From JAIBAJ01 sp965284645 (GTDB taxonomy: Bacteria > Bacteroidota > Bacteroidia > JAIBAJ01): DNA of 64,000 nucleotides. Below, piece by piece: positions 54,021-62,087 of this stretch. The notes beneath the pieces were generated by a model. The model was not told the origin of the DNA. It ran no database searches and saw nothing but the letters and a program-made list of their open reading frames with translations. Where the stretch lies: contig OZ260106.1 in the NCBI GenBank assembly GCA_965284645.1, positions 2,294,001 to 2,358,000 of the forward strand, read 5' to 3'. Positions within the stretch are counted from its first letter, which is position 1. Each line of letters opens with the position of its first letter. The position numbers were made by a program, and so were the translations under genes.

Positions 54021-54791
54021 GTGGAAAAAACAGTACCGCTCAATTTTAAAGTGTATGGCGAATCAGGGCCTGCCTTGGTTATCGTTCATGGTTTGTTTGG
54101 CTCGTTGGACAATTGGGCAAGCTTAGCAAAAAGATTTTCTAATGATTTTCAAGTATTTACCGTCGATCAACGCAACCATGGATTGAGCCCGCATACCGAC
54201 GATTTTTCCATTGAATTGCTGGCCGAGGATTTAAAGGCATTTTTGGACGACCGGAATTTAAAAAAAGTGAATCTGATAGGGCATTCGCTGGGAGGGAAAA
54301 CGGGCATGCACCTGGCTATTGCCCATCCCGATCGGGTAGGAAAGTTGGTGGTGGCCGATATTGCGCCAAAAGCGTATCCCCTGCATCATCAAGTTATTTT
54401 GGAAGCTTTGCATAGCTTGGATTTTGGCGAATTAAGCAGTAGGAAAGAGGCTGAACTTTTGATGGGACAACGAATTCAGGAACCGTCTACCTTGCAGTTT
54501 CTGTTGAAAAACCTCACTTGGAAAGAAGAGGGGAAATTGGCCTGGAAATTCAATCTCAAAAGTTTAACCCAACATATTCAGGAAGTGGGAAAGCTCCAGG
54601 AAGGCATTTGCACCGTGGAAACGCTTTTTTTGAGAGGCGACCGATCGGGTTATATCCATGAAAGCGATTACCAAAGCATCTACCAGCAATTCCCATTTTC
54701 CGAAATTCATACCTTATCCAATTGCGGTCATTGGTTACATGCCGAACAACCTGAATTGTTTTATCAGGAGGTGAGTAAGTTTTTTGCTTAA
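54021..54791 (+). CDS. Alpha/beta-hydrolase, YbfF-like esterase
   Basis: A 256-residue cytosolic hydrolase. From GTG 54021 the protein starts EKTVPLNFKVYGESGPALVI with the oxyanion HGLFGSLDNW, the QRNHGLS motif, the nucleophile elbow GHSLGGK, an acid in LRGDRSGYI and the catalytic His in CGHWLHAEQP. This order is typical of YbfF/acyl-CoA thioesterase-like esterases. The open frame runs 37 codons upstream into the repeat, but a promoter core TATTTTTG at 54009-54016 shows the shorter start. The substrate is unknown. Confidence 0.85.
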   Translation: MEKTVPLNFKVYGESGPALVIVHGLFGSLDNWASLAKRFSNDFQVFTVDQRNHGLSPHTDDFSIELLAEDLKAFLDDRNLKKVNLIGHSLGGKTGMHLAIAHPDRVGKLVVADIAPKAYPLHHQVILEALHSLDFGELSSRKEAELLMGQRIQEPSTLQFLLKNLTWKEEGKLAWKFNLKSLTQHIQEVGKLQEGICTVETLFLRGDRSGYIHESDYQSIYQQFPFSEIHTLSNCGHWLHAEQPELFYQEVSKFFA

Positions 54792-54891
54792 AATGTTGGT
54801 GTTGAAATTTAATCGTTGCAGGCTTTATTTTTGCCGATATTTCAATAAAATGGAAGGTTATATTGAAAAAAAATAAACGAAGAATAAAACC

Positions 54892-54922
54892 TTTGGGTCA
54901 TTGGGTAAAGACCTTATATTTG
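54892..54922 (+). promoter_or_regulatory. Full consensus promoter of the LytS/LytTR operon
   Basis: TTTG (54892-54895), a 19-nt spacer and TATATTTG (54915-54922): a perfect match to the Bacteroidota TTTG-N19-TAnnTTTG consensus. The ATG at 54930 lies 7 nt after it, so the transcript should be leaderless or nearly so. Confidence 0.85.
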
Positions 54923-54929
54923 GTAGGTC

Positions 54930-55904
54930 ATGACTACAAAACGGGTCTCGTCTTTATTGTTGCATCTTTCGGCCTTGGTTTTGTTCCTGTCGTTTATGCT
55001 AATCCATTGGGATGACTACTCCTATGGCCTTTCTGCCTTCAGTGAAACAGCATTCCAGGCAGCCTTCGTTACCTGTGTACTTTTGGTAGGCGTATTTTAT
55101 TTGAATTACTTCGTTTTAATACCTCGATTTTATTTAAACAAAAAGTTTATTCATCAAGGCCTGTCTTATTTTTCGCTTTTTGGATTGTTATATCTGTTTT
55201 GTTGTGTGTGGGAGAAAAAGAGCTATCCGGTTGAATTAGGCGCCGTATTGGTGTTTCCGATGGCTACAACCCTGGCTCTTTCCTCATTGCTTAGGGTGAA
55301 TTACCATTGGAAAAATCTGCAAACGGTAAGGAACGACCTCGAAACAGGGCAATTAAAGGAACAACTAAGCCCGCATTTCTTGTACAATACATTAAATGGT
55401 ATTTATTCCTTGGCCTTATTGAAATCAGAAGAAACACCTGAGGCTATTTTGAAACTTTCCAATTTGTTAAGGTATGTTTCCAATAAGGAAACGCCTTCAA
55501 AAGTTAATGTGGAGGAAGATATCGAATACCTTGAAAATTACATTCATTTGCAACAATTGAGGGCAGGAGCCACTGCTCAAATTAGTTATCAGAAAGAAGT
55601 AAATGCTTCCGGATTGAAAATTGTTCCGATGTTAACCTGGGTTTTTGTTGACAATGCTATTAAATTTGGAATCAATCCTGAGTTTGATTCACCCATTTCC
55701 ATTGATTTGAAAGTCTCGGAGCGTAGGTTTTTCTTGAAAGTAATGAACAGGAAAATGAAATTACCCCAGAATTTAATGGAACAAAAAGAAGTGGGAACAA
55801 GTAAAACTATAGAAGCCCTAAATTTGTTTTATCCGAATAGGCACGAACTTCACATCCATGATGATATCGATACCTATACCGTTGAATTGAGTATAAACCT
55901 ATGA
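54930..55904 (+). CDS. LytS-type sensor histidine kinase
   Basis: A 324-residue membrane kinase. Four hydrophobic segments (about 8-24, 43-66, 77-93, 104-122) precede the His_kinase domain, with the phosphoacceptor His149 in LKEQLSPHFLYNTLNGIY and an ATP-binding part (WVFVDNAIKFGI). This is the PF06580 architecture, which pairs with LytTR regulators. The start overlaps no other gene; the stop overlaps the LytTR regulator by 4 nt. The signal sensed is unknown. Confidence 0.9.
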   Translation: MTTKRVSSLLLHLSALVLFLSFMLIHWDDYSYGLSAFSETAFQAAFVTCVLLVGVFYLNYFVLIPRFYLNKKFIHQGLSYFSLFGLLYLFCCVWEKKSYPVELGAVLVFPMATTLALSSLLRVNYHWKNLQTVRNDLETGQLKEQLSPHFLYNTLNGIYSLALLKSEETPEAILKLSNLLRYVSNKETPSKVNVEEDIEYLENYIHLQQLRAGATAQISYQKEVNASGLKIVPMLTWVFVDNAIKFGINPEFDSPISIDLKVSERRFFLKVMNRKMKLPQNLMEQKEVGTSKTIEALNLFYPNRHELHIHDDIDTYTVELSINL

Positions 55905-56608
55905 AAGTTAGAGCCATAGCCTTGGATGACGAACCTTTGGCCCTGCGGGTAATAGAAACCTTTTGCAGTAAAATCGACTATATGGATTTGCAAAAAACTT
56001 TTACTCGCACGGGTGATGCTTTAGAATACTTCGAAAATTTTCCAGTCGACCTGATTTTTCTGGATATCAATATGCCCGCCATTTCTGGACTGGAGTTTTA
56101 CAAAAAACTGGGACAAAATACCTTGGTCATCTTTACTACAGCCTATAGTGAATTTGCTGTGCAAGGCTTCGAATTAAGTGCTTTGGATTACCTGCTAAAA
56201 CCTATTTCCTTCGAAAGGTTTTCGAAAGCTACACAAAAAGCCTTAGATGCCTGCAAGCTGAAATCCCAAACCATCAGCAATACCAACTCCTTTATTAATC
56301 TGCGTGTTGATTATGGCCTAACCAAGGTAGAATTGAATGAAATACTTTGGATCGAAGGTTTAGACGATTACCTCAAAATCCACCTTCAAGGCAAAAGGCC
56401 ATTGGTGGTGCGCATGACAATGAAATCTATGCTTGAGAAACTTCCGCTAACTCAATTTGTACGTATTCACCGCTCTTTCATCGTTCCTTTTCAAAAAATC
56501 CTGAATGTGCGTAATAAAACGGTTTTCCTCGACCAAAAAGAATTGCCGATTGGACTGAGCTATGAAGCTGATTTTATGAGGCAATTTGTAGGTCAATCTT
56601 CTTTATAG
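55901..56608 (+). CDS. LytTR-type response regulator
   Basis: A 235-residue regulator. Receiver domain with IALDDEP acidic pair, Asp55 in LIFLDINMPA, Thr in FTTAYSEF and Lys in DYLLKPISF, then a LytTR DNA-binding domain (FINLRVDYGLTKVELNEILWIEG ... RMTMKSMLEKLPLTQFVRIHRSFIVPF). It overlaps the kinase gene by 4 nt. A small gene with hairpins follows at 56737. Confidence 0.92.
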   Translation: MKVRAIALDDEPLALRVIETFCSKIDYMDLQKTFTRTGDALEYFENFPVDLIFLDINMPAISGLEFYKKLGQNTLVIFTTAYSEFAVQGFELSALDYLLKPISFERFSKATQKALDACKLKSQTISNTNSFINLRVDYGLTKVELNEILWIEGLDDYLKIHLQGKRPLVVRMTMKSMLEKLPLTQFVRIHRSFIVPFQKILNVRNKTVFLDQKELPIGLSYEADFMRQFVGQSSL

Positions 56609-56736
56609 GAAGAAAAAAAAGGTTGTTTGTCGATTGAAAGTGTAATTCGCCGCATCTTTTTTCAAGTTTACCTCAATTTATTTTTTGCCGTTTTCAATCC
56701 TTTCATCTTTGTTGCGAAGTTTTATTTCTGGATAGT

Positions 56737-56838
56737 ATGAATAACCAAACAACAACACAAAAAGACATGAAAACAAATACAACAAATCTATTGGAATTCG
56801 GAAAAATCCGTAACCTACGTATTATCATTAAGAAGTAG
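56737..56838 (+). CDS. Small peptide gene (33 residues) next to the LytS/LytTR system
   Basis: ATG to TAG, 33 residues: a polar start MNNQTTTQKDMKTNTTN and a basic, Ile-rich end LRIIIKK. It begins 27 nt after a CATCTTTG promoter-like core (56705-56712). Two hairpins follow: one overlapping the stop codon and one with a T-rich tail that looks like a terminator. The unit could encode a signalling peptide or a small RNA; neither is proven, and no family is recognised. Confidence 0.45.
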   Translation: MNNQTTTQKDMKTNTTNLLEFGKIRNLRIIIKK

Positions 56839-56868
56839 TTTTCGTCCAATTCCCTGTGGTCGAAAACT
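56837..56868 (+). other. Hairpin overlapping the small ORF stop codon
   Basis: AGTTTTCG pairs with CGAAAACT (8 bp), extended by CC/GG after a T-T mismatch. It lies at the very end of the small ORF, before the terminator at 56898. Confidence 0.6.
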
Positions 56869-56897
56869 TGGGCCACAAAAAGATTAATCCCGAAAGC

Positions 56898-56945
56898 GTG
56901 CCGATTAGGTATTTTAGTTTACACAAACTAAAACCTAATTGGCAC
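56898..56945 (+). terminator. Long hairpin with T-rich tail
   Basis: Two arms of about 22 nt pair with few mismatches (GTGCC/GGCAC ends, ATTAGG/CCTAAT, TTTTAGTTT/AAACTAAAA) around ACAC, followed by TTTCTTCTTTC. It probably ends the small-ORF transcript and may also serve the opposite strand (PhoD-like gene). Confidence 0.75.
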
Positions 56946-56975
56946 TTTCTTCTTTCAGGCCTTTCCAAAACTTTC

Positions 56976-58760
56976 TTATTCCTTTACAAATTTCCTAGTC
57001 CAAACACGGTCGTTGCAACTTACCTGCAACAAGTAATACCCTGAGGCAAGCGATTCTGACGAAAACATGAGCAAGCCGCTTTTTTCAGCTCCTTTCATTA
57101 CGGTATTTCCAAGCATATCATAGATTTCAACCTGTACTGTAGATTTTAAGTCGTAGTTGTCAGGAATCTCGATAAATAGTTTGTCCAAATTGGGAATGGG
57201 AAATACATTCATTCCGGTTTCGCTTTTTTCTGAAACGGGCTTACTTCCCAATATCCTCGAATTGGTTACCGAAAAGCAACTCAAGGCTACCTCATCTTCA
57301 TCAATTACACACAATTGAACGGAATCTCCTCCAAAGACCTGAATTTCCCCGAATGCATTTTTAAAGTTCATGTTTTCCAATCCGTTTCCACCTTGGTTCC
57401 AAAGCGAATCTTTAATTGCAGGTTCTCCAAAAACAGGGGCATACAAATTCAAATAATAGGCTAAACTGGTATTGGTTACACTCAGTCCGCTGGCATTGAT
57501 TTCAGGTATTCCTCCATTTCTACCATCATCCATAACATTGTGGTGGGTATCGCCCGAAATAAACAAAACGTCTTTGATTTGGTTGCTCTCCAAAAAGCTC
57601 AAGAGTTCGTTTTGACTGGTTGGATAGCCAGGCCAATAACCACCAAAGGCCAAAGCCAAGTGCATGCCTGTGCTATTGATACCCTGCGACGAAAGCTGGA
57701 ATGAATAGGGTTGCAGGCGAATACCAACCTCAATCAACCGCCGCATCGATTTGTTGAAGGGAACACCGCCCACAATAAATTTCCAATCGGCTGTTGATTG
57801 GCTCAATCCGTTTTTCAACCAATCCATCTGTGTCTGACTGATTATCCGATGACCTGTATCGGGTTGAAACGACCATAAATTGCTATCTGCATTGTAAACA
57901 AAAGCTTCGGCTTCGCCATCCTTATCGTTTCTTGTATCCAAAAAGAAAAATTCACAGTTCCCAGCCTTGAAACTGTGGTAAAGAGCCACGGAAGTATCAG
58001 GTAGGGAATAACCAGGAAAATATTCAACATAAGCCTTTTTTACATTGGTTCGGTGCAGGGTTGGTATGCTGTCAGTAAGGATAAAGTTTACCAATCGCCC
58101 ATTAATGGAATCGTAATACGACCGGCAATTCACATACTTTGCCGATCCCCAGCCATCATCATCATCGTTGATATAATCGATTGGCACACTCCAAAGCATT
58201 TCCCGGGTGCGGTTTTCGTCATACCGTCTCCGCCACGATTTCTGCACCGTAGCATAGGTTCCCGGATAGGTGTCATTCAGCTGATAGCTCGGATACGTGA
58301 AATCGCCCGTATGGATAAACAGGTTGGGCTTATGGGCTTTCATTACATCAAAAACCTTCATATTGGCGGTTTCTTGGCAACTTCCGGTGGTAAATTTCAA
58401 ATAGCTACGCGTACCTACCGTCGGAAAAGTCTTAAAACTTCCACTCCTGTTATCGTATTGCTCCTCGAAACGGAACCGCAGGTAATAGTCCATATTAGGC
58501 AGCAAATTAGAAAGGGTAAAAATGCAGGTGCTGTCTAAATTGGCTTTGGTAGAATCGGTGCTGGTTTCAAAATTCGTAAAAAGGGAGTCGCTGCTGTATT
58601 CTACGACAAAATTTCGGGCTTGGTGGCTGCGGATATAAACCCTAGCGCTGGTGTCGGTAAGTGCGCCCACTACTGGTCCGTGCGATATAAATTGGGCCGA
58701 AAGCTGAATGGAACTGAATAAGGATAAAAAAAGGAAATAGTATTTGAATTTTTGACTCAC
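56976..58760 (-). CDS. PhoD-like metallophosphatase with T9SS sorting domain
   Basis: A 594-residue secreted enzyme. Signal 1-22; an Ig-like N-terminal domain (GPVVGALTDTSARVYIRSH) as in alkaline phosphatase D; then metallophosphatase motifs GSCQE, IHTGDFTYP, NDDDDGWGSA, FFLDTRNDKDG and FISGDTHHNVMDD. The last ~80 residues form a T9SS type A domain (VFPIPNLDKLFIEI ... SGYYLLQVSC ... KFVKE). PhoD enzymes hydrolyse phosphodiesters or monoesters with Fe/Ca. It probably scavenges phosphate on the cell surface, though no Pho box or other Pho genes are seen nearby. Confidence 0.9.
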   Translation of the reverse strand: MSQKFKYYFLFLSLFSSIQLSAQFISHGPVVGALTDTSARVYIRSHQARNFVVEYSSDSLFTNFETSTDSTKANLDSTCIFTLSNLLPNMDYYLRFRFEEQYDNRSGSFKTFPTVGTRSYLKFTTGSCQETANMKVFDVMKAHKPNLFIHTGDFTYPSYQLNDTYPGTYATVQKSWRRRYDENRTREMLWSVPIDYINDDDDGWGSAKYVNCRSYYDSINGRLVNFILTDSIPTLHRTNVKKAYVEYFPGYSLPDTSVALYHSFKAGNCEFFFLDTRNDKDGEAEAFVYNADSNLWSFQPDTGHRIISQTQMDWLKNGLSQSTADWKFIVGGVPFNKSMRRLIEVGIRLQPYSFQLSSQGINSTGMHLALAFGGYWPGYPTSQNELLSFLESNQIKDVLFISGDTHHNVMDDGRNGGIPEINASGLSVTNTSLAYYLNLYAPVFGEPAIKDSLWNQGGNGLENMNFKNAFGEIQVFGGDSVQLCVIDEDEVALSCFSVTNSRILGSKPVSEKSETGMNVFPIPNLDKLFIEIPDNYDLKSTVQVEIYDMLGNTVMKGAEKSGLLMFSSESLASGYYLLQVSCNDRVWTRKFVKE

Positions 58761-58872
58761 AAAACAGTGTATTAATCGTTTGATTTATAATTCTTTGGTT
58801 TGTAAATATAGTAAAAGAATGCTTGCCAAAAAGGTTGAAATGGAAATGGGGGGGAGAGAAGGTGTTTCATTT

Positions 58873-59030
58873 TTAGGCGTGCCCCCTTTCGCCCTAAACC
58901 ATTTGCTCGTAATTTAAACATTTTACAAAGGGCTTCAGGGTCGGGCTATACACTGCAAGTCCTCGCGCCCGTTCGCTTTCGCTCCGTTCAGCTGTGGGCT
59001 TTCCGTTCCTATCCCTGCCCGGAAACCTCC
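58873..59030 (+). repeat. Dispersed intergenic element, copy J
   Basis: In the divergent gap between the PhoD-like and DUF445 genes. The inner helix is AAGTCC / GGGCTT, with its own apical segment (GCGCCCGTTCGCTTTCGC) like copy B. The GGG/CCC middle pair is used. Helix 1 is only partly paired. Confidence 0.8.
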
Positions 59031-59189
59031 GAACCTGGCAGTCTGCGTTGAAATCAATTTCGTATTCCAAACTTAATCATTTATTAACATTTCAAGTGTT
59101 TGGGATTGTGGAAAACCTTGGCTTGCCTATGAAACTAAAGCTCAGATAAGTCGTTTACATTTATGAACTGTTTTACCTAAACCTAAAGA

Positions 59190-59780
59190 ATGCTTTATTC
59201 TTTGCCCTTTATTGCCGCTTTTGTTGGTTGGTTAACCAATTGGATTGCCCTCAAATTGATGTTCTATCCACAAAAACCAATCAATCTTTATTTCTTTGAG
59301 CTACAAGGGATTTTCCCCAAACGACAAAGGGAAGTTGCCCACCAAATCGCCAAAATGGTCTCCGCCGAGTTGATTTCTTTCAATGATATCCGCACCAAAC
59401 TCAATAGTCCAGAGCAATTGGCCGATATCAAACAGCATATCGACGAAAAAATAAACGACTACCTCTGTCATACTTTTCCGAGTAATTACCCGATTACGTC
59501 TTGGTTTTTTGGTCATCACCAACGGCAAGGGATTCGCGAAGACTTAATTCTGGAAGTTGAAAAATTTACTCCTGAAATCATTCAAAAATATACGGATAAT
59601 TTGGAGGACGAACTCAATATCGAGCGAATGGTCGGTGAAAAAATAGAAACCATGGATCCTATGCATTTTGAAGTCATTATCAATGGTATTTTGAAAAAAG
59701 AATTCGCTCTGCTCAGCATAGTTGGAGGCATTTTGGGCTTTACGGTGGGAATAGTTCAAGTGTTGATTTTGAGTATGTAA
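59190..59780 (+). CDS. DUF445 family membrane protein (short form)
   Basis: A 196-residue protein. N-terminal membrane segment SLPFIAAFVGWLTNWIALKLMFYP, the conserved LQGIFPKRQREVAHQIAKMV, then a helical domain and a C-terminal membrane helix (LLSIVGGILGFTVGIVQVLIL). This is the half-length DUF445 form frequent in this phylum; full-length members have two such units. Function unknown, thought to be envelope-related. Confidence 0.85.
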   Translation: MLYSLPFIAAFVGWLTNWIALKLMFYPQKPINLYFFELQGIFPKRQREVAHQIAKMVSAELISFNDIRTKLNSPEQLADIKQHIDEKINDYLCHTFPSNYPITSWFFGHHQRQGIREDLILEVEKFTPEIIQKYTDNLEDELNIERMVGEKIETMDPMHFEVIINGILKKEFALLSIVGGILGFTVGIVQVLILSM

Positions 59781-59868
59781 AGTTTCAAAAAATTGTTTTG
59801 AATTCTTAAACGAATTTGCCCTCATTGGAGAAGAGGTAGTATTTTACGTCCCCATTTTATTGATTTCT

Positions 59869-60285
59869 ATGACAACAAAAATAAAAATCCAGGCACAAGT
59901 AAATACTACTATCGACAAGGTTTGGGAAGCATGGACCAATCCAAAACACATCATCCATTGGAATTTTGCTACCTCCGATTGGCATTGTCCGGCAGCTACA
60001 AATGAGTTAAAAGTAGGTGGGAAGTTTTCAACCACCATGGCCTCCAAGAATGGAGAATTTAGCTTTGAATTTGGAGGTGTTTATGAAGTAGTAGAATACC
60101 CGAGCTTACTCGCTTACACCTTAGAGGATGGAAGGAAAGTGAAAGCCATGTTTGAACCCAATGCCGAAGGTGTTTTGGTAACTGAATTATTTGATCCGGA
60201 AGACCAAAACCCAATAGAACTCCAAAAGGCAGGGTGGCAAAGTATTTTAAATAATTTCAAAACTTATGCAGAGCAATTAGGATAG
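59869..60285 (+). CDS. SRPBCC / AHSA1-like START-fold protein
   Basis: A 138-residue single-domain protein of the Bet v1-like superfamily: TKIKIQAQVNTTIDKVWEAWTNPKHIIHWNFA, GGKFSTTMASKNGEFSF, and a C-terminal GWQSILNNFKTYAEQL helix that closes the pocket. Such proteins bind small hydrophobic ligands or act with Hsp90-like partners; the ligand is unknown. A TTG three codons upstream opens the frame; the ATG at 59869 is preferred. It is followed closely by the VIT-type gene with its own promoter. Confidence 0.85.
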   Translation: MTTKIKIQAQVNTTIDKVWEAWTNPKHIIHWNFATSDWHCPAATNELKVGGKFSTTMASKNGEFSFEFGGVYEVVEYPSLLAYTLEDGRKVKAMFEPNAEGVLVTELFDPEDQNPIELQKAGWQSILNNFKTYAEQLG

Positions 60286-60287
60286 TC

Positions 60288-60295
60288 TAACTTTG
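60288..60295 (+). promoter_or_regulatory. Promoter core TAACTTTG for VIT-type transporter gene
   Basis: Exact TAnnTTTG match just after the SRPBCC stop, 13 nt before the TTG start of the transporter. A GGAGG (60295-60299) overlaps it. Confidence 0.55.
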
Positions 60296-60308
60296 GAGGA
60301 AAATTGCT

Positions 60309-61406
60309 TTGAAAAAAAACGCTTTACAAATTGAAATCGACGCTTCCTATTTGTATGGCGTTTTAGCAGATTTGGAAAAGGATCCGGCCATGGTTGCCAT
60401 TTTTAAACAAATGAGCGAGATTGAATTAAGTCATGCTCATGGTTTTGCTGAAAAAATGGGTATACCAATTACCCAATTGCCAAGCCCTTCAAAAAGAGCT
60501 CAAGTTTTAAGGCAAATAGGAAAATGGTTGGGCAATGACTATATTCTTGGAGTTTTGTTGGATACGGAGAAAAGCCTTTCCAATTCTATTCTGTCCCAAC
60601 GGAACAAGCAAAAAAGTTCTCCTTCCATTTCAGATACGGCACATGTTTCGATTTTGAAAAATATGCTGAACAATCCTCAAAATATTTCAGCATCCAATTT
60701 GGCCAGATTTGAAAAGCGGCACCGTTCGATAGGAGGAAATGCTTTGCGAGCGGCCGTTTTAGGAGGAAACGATGGTTTGGTTTCTAATTTTAGTTTGGTA
60801 ATGGGTGTAGCTGGCGCTACTAATGGAAATAAGGAGGTTTTGTTGGCTGGAGTTGCAGGTTTGCTGGCTGGAGCGCTAAGTATGGCATTAGGCGAATGGA
60901 TTTCAGTTAAAAGTTCTCAGGAATTGTATCAAAACCAATTGGATCTAGAAAAGGAAGAGCTGGAAACCAATCCTGCAGGCGAAGAGAAAGAATTGGCCTT
61001 GATTTATATGTCAAAAGGAATTGAAGCTGAGCAAGCCAAGGAAATGGCAGCTAAAGTGATGTTGGATGCTGATTCGGCTCACCAAATATTGGTAAAAGAG
61101 GAATTGGGTATCAATGCTGATGATATGGAAGGTTCAGCTATGGAAGCCGCTGTTTCTTCCTTTGTGCTTTTTTCAATTGGGGCAATCATTCCAGTCTTTC
61201 CATTTTTCTTTTCTAATGGAATGATTGCTATTTTTTTAAGTGCTGGATTAAGCGCTGTTGGACTTTTTGGCATTGGCTCAGCTATTACTTTGTTTACAGG
61301 GAAAAGTATTTGGTTTTCAGGTTTTCGTCAAGTAGTTTTTGGATTAACAGCTGCGGCCATTACCTTTGGAATCGGAAAATTAATCGGTATCTCTATCGCT
61401 GGATAA
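60309..61406 (+). CDS. Ferritin-like domain fused to VIT1/CCC1-type metal transporter
   Basis: A 365-residue protein. Residues 1-120 are a ferritin/rubrerythrin-like helical domain (IEIDASYLYGVLADLEKDPAM, MSEIELSHAHGFAEKM with E-x-x-x-H-x-H ligands). Residues about 145-365 are the VIT1/CCC1 membrane domain: RSIGGNALRAAVLGGNDGLVSNFSLVMGVAGA, a cytosolic metal-binding helical loop (LEKEELETNPAGEEKELALIY) and further helices. Such proteins move Fe2+ or Mn2+ out of the cytoplasm. Starts with TTG at 60309; no in-frame ATG precedes it. A small membrane protein gene follows after 17 nt. Confidence 0.88.
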   Translation: MKKNALQIEIDASYLYGVLADLEKDPAMVAIFKQMSEIELSHAHGFAEKMGIPITQLPSPSKRAQVLRQIGKWLGNDYILGVLLDTEKSLSNSILSQRNKQKSSPSISDTAHVSILKNMLNNPQNISASNLARFEKRHRSIGGNALRAAVLGGNDGLVSNFSLVMGVAGATNGNKEVLLAGVAGLLAGALSMALGEWISVKSSQELYQNQLDLEKEELETNPAGEEKELALIYMSKGIEAEQAKEMAAKVMLDADSAHQILVKEELGINADDMEGSAMEAAVSSFVLFSIGAIIPVFPFFFSNGMIAIFLSAGLSAVGLFGIGSAITLFTGKSIWFSGFRQVVFGLTAAAITFGIGKLIGISIAG

Positions 61407-61423
61407 ACTAATACATAGTCATT

Positions 61424-61885
61424 ATGGATAATCCTCACTACCATCTTTTATTCAATCATCTCCCAATTTTAATTCCTTTCGTTGGACTTTTGGTTATGCT
61501 TGGGAACTTATATTTTAAATCTATTCCCGTGCAGCGAACGGCCTTGTTGATTTTTGTTTTAGGAGGAATCACCACATTTTTGGCACACGAATCGGGTGAG
61601 GAAGCCGAACATGCCTTGAAAAACGATACCAGCATTAGTCACGACCGTGTTGAAAAGCATGAGGAAGCGGCTGAACCCTTTACCATTTGCACCAATTTGT
61701 TGGGTTTATTGGCCTTGATTGCTTTATGGGCCAGTATTAAACAAAAATCCTTTGCCAACTATTTGGCCTATGGAACCATTGTTTTAGCTTCTCTTTCTTT
61801 TTATTTCTCCTATCAAACAGGATTAACAGGTGGTCAAATCAGACATCCGGAGATTCGATCCGAATTACCTACCAATCAAAATTAA
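61424..61885 (+). CDS. Four-span membrane protein, DUF2231-like
   Basis: A 153-residue protein with about four membrane helices, a conserved-looking NPHYHLLFNHLPILIPFVG start, and two His/Glu-rich loops (HESGEEAEHALKND, EKHEEAAEP). The HxxxxxH arrangement resembles the heme- or metal-binding DUF2231 style but is not a certain match. It lies 17 nt after the ferritin-VIT transporter and is probably co-expressed, so a metal- or redox-related role is plausible. Confidence 0.7.
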   Translation: MDNPHYHLLFNHLPILIPFVGLLVMLGNLYFKSIPVQRTALLIFVLGGITTFLAHESGEEAEHALKNDTSISHDRVEKHEEAAEPFTICTNLLGLLALIALWASIKQKSFANYLAYGTIVLASLSFYFSYQTGLTGGQIRHPEIRSELPTNQN

Positions 61886-62087
61886 AGAGATCAATTTGAA
61901 CGTAGTTGGTCTCCGAATAGCCTAATAAAAGAAAAGAAGTTGATTTAATAGGTGAAATATGCATTTTTAAAGACGAATAATTTGTTTTTGTAGAAAATCC
62001 TATAAAAAGGATTGTTGTTGAGCCTTTCCTTTGATATTTCAAACAATATTTATCTTTTCTTTGTTTTTAGAAACAGATACGCAATTT

